Source: Hygrophila difformis
Taxonomy: Eukaryota > Streptophyta > Magnoliopsida > Lamiales > Acanthaceae
Length of the DNA stretch: 64,000 bases
NCBI GenBank assembly: GCA_030278955.1
Contig: JAOANR010000003.1
Coordinates: forward strand, 27,667,227-27,731,226
Reading direction: 5' to 3'
The translations under genes were made by a program, and so were the position numbers. Under the pieces are notes generated by a model. The model worked only from the letters and a program-made list of their open reading frames with translations, did not search any database and was not told where the DNA came from. Below, piece by piece: positions 50,155-61,735 of this stretch. The stretch's first letter is position 1, and each line of letters starts with the position of its first letter.

Positions 50155-53100
50155 ATGCGACTGATTACGTGCAATCTTAGGGGCTTTAACGGGGGTATCA
50201 GGAGGAGGGCGGTGATGAGGCTGTGTAAAAAGGTTAGGCCGATTGTCTTTTGCGCTCAAGAAACGAAAATGGAGGAAATTCAAGAGAGACTAGTATGCAG
50301 AATTTGGGGTACAAAAGGGTGTAATTTTTGCTACCAAGCCGCATCTGGGAACGCGGGTGGTCTCTTGGTAATCTGGGATGCTCAAGTCTGTTCATTTGGT
50401 CTAGAGGCAATGGGGCACAATTATATTTGGGTTAGGGGCAGCATCAAGGGTGTCGATGGGATGGTGAATTTAGTAAATGTCCATGCTCCTAACGATAGGA
50501 GAGAACGAGCAGAATTTTGGGAATATCTGGTCCAGATCTGTAGAACGGACAATGGGGAACTATGGTGCTTGAATGGAGATTTCAATGCGGTATTGTCGGA
50601 GAGTGAGAGGGTGGGGCTTAGTGATGACATAGGATCGAGGCGAGAGTTTAGGGCTTTCGTGGATAGGATGGGGTTGATTGATATGCCAATGGAAGCTGGG
50701 TTTTATACCTGGCTTGGGAGGGGAGGTAGGGCTTGTAGTAGGCTTGATAGGTTCCTAATCTCTCCTGTATGGTTAGGCTTAGTTAATGGTTTAGTGCAAA
50801 AGAGGGGCGAGTCGGTTCTATCGGATCACTATCCGGTGATATTGGCTTCTGAAGATAAACCATGGGGGCCCAAACCATTCAGGTTCTACAACTACTGGAT
50901 GGAAGAGAAAGGTTTTTCGGGTTTAGTCCGTGAGGTGTGGGTTTGGGGGGGGTCGAGTGTGGGGGAGTCGAGGGCTCGGCCTATTGGTGTAAAATTGAGG
51001 GAATTGAAATCTAAGATTCGCCAGTGGGATGGGTATGCTGCGGCTAATTTGGAAAGTAAAATCCAGAAACTGGAGGTTGAAATTGGTGAGTTGGAAGGTA
51101 GCCTCCAGGGACAAGGGGAATGTGATGGGGTTAGGAATTCTTGGTGTGAAAAAAAAGGGGAATTGAGAAAACTGTACTTGGCTGAGGAGAGACGATGGCA
51201 CCAGAAATCGAGGATTAAATGGATTAAGGAGGGCGACCAAAACACCCGGTTCCTTCACGCAATGACGGCCCTTCACAGGCGTAGAGGATTTATCGGGTCA
51301 GTTATGGTCGATGGCGTCCTGATAGATGATCCGAGAGGGGTCAAGGAGGCAGCTTTCAATCATTTTAAGGCGATGTTTGTGAGACAGGATGAACAGATTT
51401 TTCGGGTCGGAAATATTGGGTTGTCTCGGGTCGGTACCGAGGATAGCAGGTGGTTGGAAAGAACGTTTTCAGAGGAAGAGATTCGGATGGCAGTGTGGAA
51501 TTGTGATGGCAATCGGGCGCCAGGTCCAGATGGTTTTAATTTGAATTTTTTTAAGAAGTATTGGGACATTATTAAGGATGACATCCTGGAGCTGTTTGAT
51601 AAATTCGATCAGGAGCGCAAACTACCAAAAGATGTCGGGTGCTCTTTCATAACCTTGATCCCTAAGGTGGATAACCCATTAGAGTTCAGCGAATACAGAC
51701 CGATATCACTCCTGGGGAGCCTATACAAAATCGTCGCAAAGGTGTTGGCTAAGAGATTGCAAGGTGTACTGTATGGGATTGTGGGGGAAGCTCAGATGGC
51801 ATTTATTCGGGGGAGGCAGATTATGGATGGGGTGCTCATTGCGTCTGAAGTAATACAAGCTACACAGACTGCTGGTAGGAGTGGCTTTGTTATCAAACTA
51901 GATTTTGCCAAGGCGTACGATAATGTTTCTTGGGAAGCATTATTCAATCTTTTAGATGAGATGGGTTTCGGAGCTAAATGGATTGATTGGATGAGAGAAT
52001 GCGTGTCTACCGCGTCTGCTGCAGTCTTAGTGAATGGGTCTCCTACCAAATTTTTTAAGATGCATAAAGGGCTTCGTCAGGGAGACCCAATTTCCCCGTA
52101 CCTGTTCGTCTTAGTGGCTGAAATTTTCAATAGGATGATGGTGAGGGCTGTGGAGATGGGGCTGATTAAGGGGCTGGAGTCGGGGGGAGGAGGGCCAGTG
52201 ATATCACACTTGCAGTATGCGGATGACACGGTCATCTTTTGTGAGGGGGAGGTGATGCAGGTGGTAGTGCTCAAAAGGTTGCTGTACTGTTTGTCCCTAA
52301 GCACGGGCTTGAGAATTAATTTTCGGAAGAGCAACATATATGGCATCAACTGCCCTGCTGGAATTCTTAATGTGGCTGCTGGTATTCTGGGGTGCGAGGT
52401 GGGTGATTGGCCTTTTAAGTATCTGGGGATACCTATTGGAAGCCGATTAAATGGGTTATCAATTTGGCAACCGATGTTGGAAAAGGTAGAACAGAAATTG
52501 GCCGGATGGAAAAGTAGATTGCTTTCACAGGCCAGGAGGCTATGCTTGATAAAATCTGTAATGTCTTCCCTCCCTATATACTTCCTGTCCATTTTCAAGG
52601 TACCAAGTAAGGTGGCTGATCGGCTTGAGAAACTCAAAAGAGGCTTTTTTTGGAATGAATGGGAAGGGGTTAGAAAGATGCATACCGTTTGTTGGGAGAA
52701 GATATGTAATCATAAGGATGTAGGTGGGCTGAGTATCTGGGAGACTCGGAAGTTGAATGAGGCGTTGTTGGTTAAGTGGCGGTGGAGATTTGGGAGAGAG
52801 AATTCGTTATGGAAGAGGGTCGTGGATAATAGATATTATGGGGGTAGATCACCATTGATCCCGGAGGCAAAACCGTGTAGGTCTCTCTGGGGTAATATTT
52901 CTAAGGTTTGGGAGGGTGTAAATGCAGAGGCGAACAGGGCTGGTTTTAGAATTCTAATTGGTAATGGGAGGAAGACCAATTTCTGGAATGATGTCTGGGC
53001 GATGGAAGGCCGGACTCTAAAGGATAATTTTCCAAGGATTTTTTCGTTGGCTGTAAATAAAAGGGGGTTTATCGTGGAGTTTGGGATGTGGGAGGGTTTG

Positions 53101-54309
53101 GAGTGGGTATGGAATATTGAATTACGAAGGCCTCCTTTTGACTGGGAATATGGGATATGGCGTGATTTCATGGCAGTCCTTCAATCTACTAGGTTACATA
53201 GATTCATGGAGGATCGAGCTGTCTGGACATTGGAGGGGAATGGAAAGTTCTCATCTCGATCTTGCTGGTTTCTCAGGATTCGTACAGAGAGGGAGGAATC
53301 ACAGTGGCTATGGAATTCCATTTGGAAAGCGAAGGTGCCAATGAAAGTTAGACTATTGGCATGGAAGGCCCTTCAGAACGCTCTTCCTGTTCGTGAGGAA
53401 CTACTCAAGAGAGGTTGTATTCAACAGTCGGCAGCATGTTGCATTTTTTGCACGCAGGAAATAGAGTCAACCAACCATCTCTTTTGCAAGTGTGAGTATG
53501 TCAATTCGCTCTGGTACACTGGAGCGGGGTGGTTTGGTGTGGAAGGTGCTGTACCGGGGAGTGTATTTCAACTGCTAGCTTGGTGGTTTGGAAGTGGTAT
53601 GCGGCATGGTTTAAGGGAGGTGTGGGGCCTGTTGGGTATGGCAATCTTATGGACGATTTGGAAGTGTCGAAATGAGAGCATGTTCAAAGGGAAACAATGG
53701 GACAAACAACTAGTGACTGAAGTGATTAAATGGCGGGTGAGGTTATGGTACGGGGCGGCCTGGAATATGGTCGTAACTGGTCAGGATAGCTTGGGGGATA
53801 ATTTCATTGTAGGCTTGTCACGGATGGGTGGTGCATCAAGTAGAGTTCCCAGGCGAGGATTATCTTGGATAAGGCCTAATGAGGGTTGGTGGAAAGTTAA
53901 TACGGATGGGGCTTCCTTTGGCAATCCGGGCCCGGCCGGGATTGGAGGTGTAATAAGAGATGCCGAAGGCAATGTTATTTTTGTCTTGTCTGAATTCATT
54001 GGGCACTCAGACTCGACGAATGCCGAACTCACAGCGATAAGCCGTGTATGCCAGGCCCTTCTTCGTGATCAGGGCTTCCCATTGCCAAAACTGATTTTTG
54101 AGTGTGATTCGCAAAATGTGGTGAAATGGTTGGAGGATCCGGAGGCAATTCCATGGAGACTATATGGGTTGGTTGGTCCAATTGAATCAGTTTTAAGGTG
54201 TGCGGGTGAGGTGAGAGTCCTACATATATTGCGGGAACGAAATGCTCTAGCAGATAAATGGGCGAAAGCAGGTGCAGCTCAAGGCGGTAAAGTTGAGGAG
54301 TGGTATTGA
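50155..54309 (+). CDS. LINE ORF2 (endonuclease, reverse transcriptase, RNase H)
   Basis: The first ATG is at 50155 (MRLITCNLRGFNG); upstream in-frame codons are TTG GTG AAT. The product is about 1,384 residues. Domains in order: AP-type endonuclease about 2-230 (QETKMEE, NGDFNAVLS, SDHYPVIL); reverse transcriptase about 480-770 (IPKVDNPLEFSEYRPISLL, KLDFAKAYDNVSWE, GLRQGDPISP, YADD near 687); zf-RVT about 1050-1120 (WKAKVPMKVRLLAWK, CIFCTQEIESTNHLFCKC); plant-type RNase H about 1247-1370 (NTDGASFGNPGPAG, NAELTAI, RERNALADKWAK). All catalytic motifs appear intact. It nicks target DNA and copies element RNA in place. Confidence 0.95.
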   Translation: MRLITCNLRGFNGGIRRRAVMRLCKKVRPIVFCAQETKMEEIQERLVCRIWGTKGCNFCYQAASGNAGGLLVIWDAQVCSFGLEAMGHNYIWVRGSIKGVDGMVNLVNVHAPNDRRERAEFWEYLVQICRTDNGELWCLNGDFNAVLSESERVGLSDDIGSRREFRAFVDRMGLIDMPMEAGFYTWLGRGGRACSRLDRFLISPVWLGLVNGLVQKRGESVLSDHYPVILASEDKPWGPKPFRFYNYWMEEKGFSGLVREVWVWGGSSVGESRARPIGVKLRELKSKIRQWDGYAAANLESKIQKLEVEIGELEGSLQGQGECDGVRNSWCEKKGELRKLYLAEERRWHQKSRIKWIKEGDQNTRFLHAMTALHRRRGFIGSVMVDGVLIDDPRGVKEAAFNHFKAMFVRQDEQIFRVGNIGLSRVGTEDSRWLERTFSEEEIRMAVWNCDGNRAPGPDGFNLNFFKKYWDIIKDDILELFDKFDQERKLPKDVGCSFITLIPKVDNPLEFSEYRPISLLGSLYKIVAKVLAKRLQGVLYGIVGEAQMAFIRGRQIMDGVLIASEVIQATQTAGRSGFVIKLDFAKAYDNVSWEALFNLLDEMGFGAKWIDWMRECVSTASAAVLVNGSPTKFFKMHKGLRQGDPISPYLFVLVAEIFNRMMVRAVEMGLIKGLESGGGGPVISHLQYADDTVIFCEGEVMQVVVLKRLLYCLSLSTGLRINFRKSNIYGINCPAGILNVAAGILGCEVGDWPFKYLGIPIGSRLNGLSIWQPMLEKVEQKLAGWKSRLLSQARRLCLIKSVMSSLPIYFLSIFKVPSKVADRLEKLKRGFFWNEWEGVRKMHTVCWEKICNHKDVGGLSIWETRKLNEALLVKWRWRFGRENSLWKRVVDNRYYGGRSPLIPEAKPCRSLWGNISKVWEGVNAEANRAGFRILIGNGRKTNFWNDVWAMEGRTLKDNFPRIFSLAVNKRGFIVEFGMWEGLEWVWNIELRRPPFDWEYGIWRDFMAVLQSTRLHRFMEDRAVWTLEGNGKFSSRSCWFLRIRTEREESQWLWNSIWKAKVPMKVRLLAWKALQNALPVREELLKRGCIQQSAACCIFCTQEIESTNHLFCKCEYVNSLWYTGAGWFGVEGAVPGSVFQLLAWWFGSGMRHGLREVWGLLGMAILWTIWKCRNESMFKGKQWDKQLVTEVIKWRVRLWYGAAWNMVVTGQDSLGDNFIVGLSRMGGASSRVPRRGLSWIRPNEGWWKVNTDGASFGNPGPAGIGGVIRDAEGNVIFVLSEFIGHSDSTNAELTAISRVCQALLRDQGFPLPKLIFECDSQNVVKWLEDPEAIPWRLYGLVGPIESVLRCAGEVRVLHILRERNALADKWAKAGAAQGGKVEEWY

Positions 54310-56130
54310 TTGCTAATAATCACGGTTGTATGTTCTCAGGTTGTTGGTGTGGGGTTGTGTCCATAAGGTAGCTGGAGGAGATATTGGGTGGTGCTGGATG
54401 GGAGAAGGTAGTAAGGTGGAGGGTGAATCTTGACTGAATTGTGAGGAGTTTGGGATATTTTTGGGGTACTTGGTATTGTTATACTGCTGTATTTGTTTTT
54501 TCTTTGTTTATTCTTTGAACAGGACTTCTATATGGAGATGAAGGAACAAGGACTTACAAGTGCGGATGAAATTATCTGGTGGATTTTTGGTAAAAGACTG
54601 AGGAGGAACTTCGCTGCTGCTGTGCTTAAAGTTATACTTTTAAGTAATTGTTGCTGCTGACTAGTTGGGAAGATGGTGGCGTACAATGCTATGAACTGCT
54701 AATAGGAAGAAGCTGATTTGTTTTGGGGCGGCTCACATGTACACTGTCGATCTACTATTGATGCTGTTTAACCTTGAAAATTGGAACTGGTGTGGGTGGT
54801 GCCATGAAGATGCCACAATTGCTTCATACGAAATTACCTGGTTTATGAGCCATCCGGCTAAATACCCGGGGTGGACAGAGTCACAAGGTACCTCTCACGT
54901 TTTTTTTTTATGTATGTATTTGTGATTTCAAATAAACAACCTAGAGCTTGCTTATCACTCATTTTGAGACTGCATCTATTCTCTCCAATGCATTGATAAG
55001 GATTTAATCGTCAGACATACCCTGCTCAGCCATTATCCTCCCTTCTACTTCTATTAACCACTTCGTTTACTCACGCTGTTTCATCCACATAGGCTTCTCA
55101 AACCCCATATCCCCACCAAACAAATTCCACCTTTCCTTAAATCCTTGCCTACCTTTCGATATTCCAGTTTCCCTCTTGAGGTTTACTACTAGTTTGGTGA
55201 TCAGGGACTATTATAAGAAAAGGATGAGAGATTTAGAGTGACAAGTCTTCTTGCTGTGCTGATGTGTGGTGTTTGTTATTGGCGAGATAATAAAAAAAAA
55301 AAAGAAAAAAAAATAAATAAATAAAAGAAAAAAAAATTATAGAGCAGAAAAAAAAAAAAAAAGAATAGTATTATGTCATAGAGGAACTTTGAATGGAAAT
55401 TGGTTGGGACTGTTGTTTTCTTATATTCAAATGGGATGGGCTATGGAAAGACAGGTGTTTCATAATCTGTTTTGATCTTTTGTTGGTTGACAATTGCCTA
55501 GTCGCTTTTGGATGCAACACGCATTGTAGCCTAGGGAGATCACCAAAGCTGTTTCATTTATCCTTTGTCTCGGCCAATCCATCTTGCTACATTTGTCATT
55601 TGGCCTTTGCCCTTGTTATTAAATATTTACTGCATATCCGAACCGGTGCGTTGGAGTTTGAATGGTTTGCAGGAGAGAATTGTTTGTATAGCAAGCTAAT
55701 AGGTTTGGTTATTTGACTCATAAATCATGCTGTTGTTGTTGTATTGGAGAGGTAACACCAACAGTTAATTACAAGGTCATGAGACATGTCGCTGCATATT
55801 GCCATTTGAACTTCCAAGTACGCTGTTACTAAGTAAAACATGGTATGCTGCTGCTGCTGTGTGCTGCTGCTTCTGTTGGTGTATTAGGACACGGAAGATG
55901 CCGCTTTTGGAATGTTATTGGGTGACAATTGAAGTAGTGGCTCGGCCCTACTAAGTCTAGGATTAAAGTGTTCATGGTAGATTTCTGACGGTAGATGTTT
56001 TTGCAGTTGAGATGGTGGGTAGGAGTCAGTCTTTGTTTTTTTGCGTTAGGCAGTCAGGCTGAGAATGCTTTGAAGTTGTGTACTGATCTTGTGGTCTTAT
56101 AAATGAAAAAACTCCTTTTACTCAAAAAAA
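54310..56130 (+). other. LINE 3' untranslated region with internal A-rich tract
   Basis: No coding sequence is supported. An A-rich tract with AATAAATAAATAAA lies at about 55,289-55,365, some 765 bp before the true 3' end. The tract looks like a former poly(A) tail, so the final part may be transduced flanking sequence. Confidence 0.6.
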
Positions 56131-56142
56131 ATAGTTCAGTAC

Positions 56143-56805
56143 CCATCCCAGATGACGTTTTTTTTTTTAGTAATTACAGAGTATCCCCAAATTTTATTGG
56201 GCTCGATGCTAATTCTACGAGAATCATGTGGACATTGAATAGTTAACATTTAAATATATATATATATAATGTATTCTTAACCTCTAATTTAAATATATAA
56301 TGTGTATGTGTTTACCAAAAAATATATAATGTGTATGTAAATAAAATATACATAAATATAATGAAACTCAATAAATAAAAATCTTTTATAAAATTGGTAC
56401 TATTTATAGTAAATTTAAAAGTCTCGAATGATGATATTTAGCTAGTTGAATGGGGGTGGAACTAGGTGAAGTGGCAAGATCTAATCTTATAGTTAGGGTT
56501 AGAAAATTCCGATTTCTTTAGCAAAGCAATTGGCAAAAAAAAAAAAAAGAAAAAAAAAGAAAAAAAGAAAAGAAAAGAAATAAAAAGTGGTATGAGCTCA
56601 TTCTATATAAATTACAAAGAGATAAATGAGAGGGATAGGGGTTGAATGAGGAATCGAAACTCCAACCATAAGGTTGAGATGCAGGGATTTGACTCAGACC
56701 CTAAAACAATTCCTCCCATTGATTATTATTGGGAAAAAAGACCCCAAATAGTCACATAATTATGCTTGATTTCCTAAATTATTCATCAAAAATATATTAA
56801 CTCAA
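56143..56805. other. spacer between LINE and next Helitron
   Basis: AT-rich sequence with a simple A/G-rich run near 56,535-56,585. No gene or repeat family is recognised. Confidence 0.5.
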
Positions 56806-57698
56806 TCTATCTATCTATTATAATAAAAAAACTGTTGCCCTTATGAACAGTGTTCTGTGAGAGAAAACCTTGCTTATGAACAGTAAAATTTCTTATGAAT
56901 AGTCTTGGGCTTTTACAAACATGAATTTTTCTAAAGCCCAATTGTTTTGGAATAGCCCCAGTAACAGTCTCAATTTCTATATCAGTGAATGAGACAATAT
57001 CCTAAAAATCACACACCCCAAAAATTCATCTAGAAAAGGTGTTTAGGCTCCCGAGATGCAGTGCAATGATGTAAAATAAGCATCCTGATCAGTTAGAGAG
57101 AGAGTATAACATCAGTTCCCTATGGACAGTCAAGACATCATTTAGGGGAAAAAAAAATGGCGCCTCAAATTTGAAATTTTACATTCAAAATTTAAAATTC
57201 CATCACCCCCAAAAAGCCTGAAATGCTCCAGGTTGATAAATAGCAGGCGCCCTTCATTTGGACTTTTCGTTCTTCAAGAATTTAGCCAATCCACTCACCA
57301 CTAAGCAAATTCTGCACTTTTCAGGAGCATATCCTCCCTCACAAAAATGGTTTGAGGTTAGCAATCTATTGACTTTTTTTAAAATGGATTTTGGTATTTA
57401 GTTATTGTACTTGTATACAAAATTACATTTTTTCCATACTCACTATCAAGAAGTGCAGATTTCTCAAAAGCAATGATGCCTTAGAAGATCTTCAAGGATC
57501 TCAAGCTAATGAATATTAAGGTTGGTGTCAAAGGGCGATCCGGATATACCACACAAGTTCAAAATAGAAGCCAAATCATTTAACATTTATGGATGCTATG
57601 TTTCAAGATGAAGAGGTAATATATTCTAGAATATTATCCTATTTAATTAAAACATTTTTATTTAATGACAAATGGATGTTTAAAAGGAAAATAAATTA

Positions 57699-57966
57699 CT
57701 CCCTCCGTGGCTCCGTCCCAGTATACTTGTCTTGTTTGACTTTTTGGCACTGTTCATTGTTTAACTTTGACTCAACGTTATTACAAGTATATATTTGAAA
57801 AAAAATAGTCGAGTTGGGTCTTGTTAGAATCGTAAAATCATGTAGTTTTATAATAGATATTTTATATAATTTTTTGTTGTACATATTTTGAGATACTAAC
57901 AATTGAAACTGTACATTGGATTGTGTGCAGAAATGAAACAAGACAAGTTAAGTGGGACGGAGGGAG
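57699..57966 (-). mobile_element. Stowaway-like MITE
   Basis: Ends CTCCCTCCGTGG (with an internal repeat of CTCCGTCCC) and GGGACGGAGGGAG. The interior matches the MITE at 43,916-44,174, for example TAGTCGAGTTGGGTCTTGTT. Confidence 0.85.
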
Positions 57967-58324
57967 ATTTTAAGGAAACATGTATGGGGGATTTGAAGCA
58001 GGGGACAACAATATTATTCACTATTCTCAAATTTCTTATCCACAAATATGAGAGAGATTTTAAGGAAACATGTATGGGGGATTTGAAGCAGTATTTTTTT
58101 TATGGTGCTTCATGAGAAAAGATTTTTAGGGTGGATTTTTTTTTTTTTTAATAGAGCTTCAAGGGTCTTGATGAGAAAAGATTTCTTATCCACAGCAATT
58201 TTATAGTGTCATGAAAAAAACCACTCTATGCATAATTTAAAGGATGCAAATTCCATGGAAATTATTTTTTTTCAACGGAATAGGCTGGCTGGCACAAAAA
58301 ATGCAAGAATGGCAGAAATAGGAA

Positions 58325-59300
58325 ATTAGGAATTTACCAGTCCCATTGCTTTCATTGGAGTACACCAATCTCAGAACCTTCAACCAGACACATACCAAAT
58401 TTTGGTCTCCCACAATGCCCTGTCAACAGGAAAACCAATGATACAAACAACAAATGGAACTAAATTGGAATAAAGATACATGAACTATTCATTCCAGATT
58501 GAAATAAGGATATTAATTTTTTTTTGCAAATAAAAAAATGGATTTATAATATTGAGATCATATTAAGTTGCACATATATTTGGACTAACTTATATGTGGA
58601 CTTTCCCCAGAAGAATATGAAGCAGAGCATTATTACTAGACGATCCGTCCTTATAAAATGTTAAACAACTTCATATATTCATTTGGAAATATTGATCATA
58701 CTGTTCATAAAACCATTGCTTGCAATAAAAATGTGTGGTCTTGGAATCAAGGATGTTGGACTTGGAACATAAAATTTAGTTTTTAAAATGACAAGAATTC
58801 AGTAAAACAAATGTGTTTTTTACTTAAAGGATTCAATTTCTATGAAAAAAAAAGGTTGAAAAAAATTGGTGGAAAATTTGACAAATTGCAATGTGCTTTA
58901 ACCAAAATCAAAATCATGTAAAGTCAGAATTACATAATTGGACAAGTTACCAAATGCACTCCTCTATATCAGAGTTGACCAATTTGTGAAAACCTACATA
59001 AGCAGTCTCCAATTTTTTTGCTCCCCAATGCCCTGTGCATAAAAGAAAATCTATCAAAGAAAGGAGAAAAGAGAAAAAAGGTAAAAATATAGATATATAC
59101 AGATATATTAGAAAATAGATATTAGTCGATAGAGGAGGTTTTTTCTTTTTTTTTTTTGTGTGTATATTATGAAGTTCTATATATGCAGGCTTCCATATTT
59201 CGAGGTAGAGATAGTAAAAAGAGAATAGATTTTTAACAACCGCAATATTAGGATACCCCAAAACCCTCCATTGATGGAAACAATGAACTTGGTCCGCTCT
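58325..59300 (-). other. exon-like duplicated blocks, unidentified
   Basis: Two similar minus-strand segments (about 58,420-58,330 and 59,040-58,930) both start after an acceptor-like ACAG with GGCATTG. The first reads GIVGDQNLVCVWLKVL and RLVYSNES in an open frame and ends before GTAAAT. The second is the same length but diverged, with stops in that frame. A third possible exon near 59,300-59,240 reads VSINGGFWG. This looks like a small captured gene piece with a duplicated exon. I cannot name it. Confidence 0.4.
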
Positions 59301-60178
59301 GCAAAACAAAAAAAATGAAAATCAAACAGCCATTAACAGTACCAGTCCCGCCGAGGATGATGAAACGATGTCCTCAGCCATGGAATGGTATAGATTTATA
59401 AGAAATTGCAACCAAGTAACTATGATCGGGATTAAAGATGTAGAAAAGTTGTCTACCATAGTAGACTCAAAAACTATGTACATTGAACTAATAAATGAAC
59501 ACCAAACGATCGATACGAATGATGCCCATAACGAGTTCCCAAAATTCCAGATCTAGGTCGTAAATATAGTATTAAAGGCCATCTACCATATTCAATTGTA
59601 GCCTCCGGGCATGAATTCGAAAAGTCGCTGGAAATACCTTAAGCTGACAAAGAAACCACGAAAACATGAGAAAAACAGAGAAGACGTATCATTGTCAAAG
59701 TGAAGGTGAAATTGAGTACGTCTAATGTTAAACTGAAGCATGTATCCCTTATTTAGTTCTGATTAACACCATAGTTTGGTGAAATGGAGCAGTGAAGTGG
59801 AAAATTCTTGAAACACTAACAATCTGTACCGGAAAAACATTTGTATAAGACCTTTACAAAAATCCGAAAAAAATAATACAAAAATGAATGAACTCATATT
59901 CTTCAATGAACAATGAATGGCGAAAATTCATCTGGGAGAGGCGGATGGAAGCTGGAAATGTTGTGAGATTTTAGGGTTTGGGAGAAGATATTTTACAGAA
60001 ATGGGTAATGTTGGGATACGTGTACTCTGAAAAGCCTGTGTTACTTTGGAATGGGCAAAGTGTATTGATACACTGCCAACAATTGATGAATCTAGAATCG
60101 ACCAAAACGTCGGCGTTTGGAAGAAAACAACGTTATAGGAAGTATTAAATGAAGTAAATAATTTTTTTTAATAAAATA

Positions 60179-60438
60179 CTCTCTCTCCCATTTAACTTGT
60201 CTGTCTTGTTTGATTTCTACACACAATTCAATGCACCTTTTTCATTGTTAATATATCAAAATATGTATAATAAAAAATTATGTAAAATATATATTATAAA
60301 AGTACATGATTATATGATTCTAACAAGACCCAAGTCGACTATATTTCTTCAAATATATACTTCAATAAAATAAAATTAAAGTGAAACAATGAACATTGTA
60401 AAAATGTCAAAGAGAACATCTTACATGGGATGGATGAG
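60179..60438 (+). mobile_element. Stowaway-like MITE, inverted copy
   Basis: TA-flanked, starting CTCTCTCCCATTTAACTTGTC and ending ATGGGATGGATGAG. The interior is the reverse complement of the family at 43,916 and 57,699 (for example AACAAGACCCAAGTCGACTA). Confidence 0.75.
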
Positions 60439-61480
60439 TATTATATACTCAAATTAAATTTTGGATTTGGACACTTTTGGGTTGAAGATTGAAGCTGAAG
60501 CATCTCTTTTTATACAAAAATCTACTACTTATAGGAAATTGATTTTATTGTTTAAAAACATTTGGTTATGGAAAAATAATTGAATTGTATTATATTTTTA
60601 ATTTCGAGATTATTGCACTCATGTCAATATTGGGGTCAACTATTGGGTTCCCTTATTTAATTTTTTTGGCGATTTTAATAATTTAATTTTATGTAGTTTA
60701 CAATAATATATTATAACCATAAAATTAGTCATTAGTTAAAACATGATTTTCTTAAATATATACTTATATATATATACTATATATTTATAGACAAATATAT
60801 TATTGATTCTTCAAGATAAAATTTAACTAAAAGATTCGTCGTTGAAGATAAAAATCATTTAAAAAATATATATTATTTTTTTTATCTTAATATACAACCA
60901 TAAAAATATTATGAGAAACTTGCTTAAAAAACGGGGATCAAGCACCGATTTTCATTTTTCCCTATATTGTGATACTTTGAAGTCTCACACTTATATAGAT
61001 TAAACAATTAAATACTACATATTCTTTAACAATTCAACAATGTTTTTTTAAAGTAATTTTTTTTAAACAATATAGATTAACAGAGAGAAAATAATAATTT
61101 TGGTTAATTTGAACTTTTTGTTTTTAATCATGACACTTTTCTCATGTCAATTATACGTAAGTACTTTAAAGTTTATAAACATACTAATTTTCTTGACAAT
61201 ATTTAATTGTGCAGATAGCAATAATTTTGTACAACACTATTCACAATTATTTTGTATTTTTTTTTAATGAACAGGGATTAAATTTCAATTTCCTTTTTTA
61301 TCATCTACCACATTCGATTATTTTATAATCTTTAAAGATTAATAGTGAGATTGTTTGGAGTCGGGGATAAAAATTCGGAAAGAAAATTATGAGAGGATAT
61401 GTTATTTATATATGCTCCTAAATCTACTCACAACAAAACTCATCCATTATATTTTAATATTTTGTCTTTCGTTCTCACAT

Positions 61481-61508
61481 CCCGCCCATTCGGGCGGGGT
61501 AATACTAG
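61481..61508 (+). other. Helitron 3' terminus (hairpin + CTAG)
   Basis: CCCGCCC-ATTC-GGGCGGG, then GGTAATA, CTAG and T. Confidence 0.8.
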
Positions 61509-61554
61509 TACATCCAATAACTATATTAATCTTGCTTAATTCATCCCATCCATC

Positions 61555-61655
61555 ACTTAATGACAATTAACGCTAACGTGATAGTGGATTAGTGTGTCTA
61601 ATGGCGTTGACGTGACAGCACCATCCACTGTCACGTCAGCGTTAATAGTCATTAA
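61555..61655. repeat. short inverted repeat (MITE-like)
   Basis: Arms of 34 bp (61,555-61,588 and 61,622-61,655) pair with three mismatches around a 33-nt loop. The outward flanks carry loosely inverted CATCCATC/GGATGG motifs to about 61,520 and 61,735, so it may be the core of a roughly 200-bp MITE. Confidence 0.6.
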
Positions 61656-61735
61656 GGAATTGGAGGGATGGATTGGGCAAAAGGGCAAAATTAGTCTATT
61701 TACTGGATGGATTGGATTAATATATTTCTTATGAG

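Larger units (their letters stand above)
47963..56130 (+). mobile_element. L1-type LINE with both ORFs open
   Basis: An 8.2-kb non-LTR retrotransposon bounded by a 12-bp target duplication ATAGTTCAGTAC (47,951-47,962 and 56,131-56,142). It ends in a short A run after TTTTACTC. ORF1 and ORF2 are uninterrupted. Only three bases precede the first ORF1 ATG, so a 5' untranslated region with promoter appears to be missing or extremely short; the copy may be slightly 5'-truncated. The 3' untranslated part is long (1.8 kb). Confidence 0.93.
56806..61508 (+). mobile_element. non-autonomous Helitron
   Basis: The plus strand starts A|TCTATCTATCTATTATAAT (56,806, with 56,810 or 56,814 also possible). 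It ends with a 7-bp-stem GC hairpin (61,481-61,498), six bases, CTAG (61,505-61,508) and T. About 4.7 kb with no helicase. Two MITEs of one family sit inside it. Minus-strand exon-like blocks at 58,330-59,300 suggest captured gene pieces, running against the Helitron direction. Confidence 0.72.
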
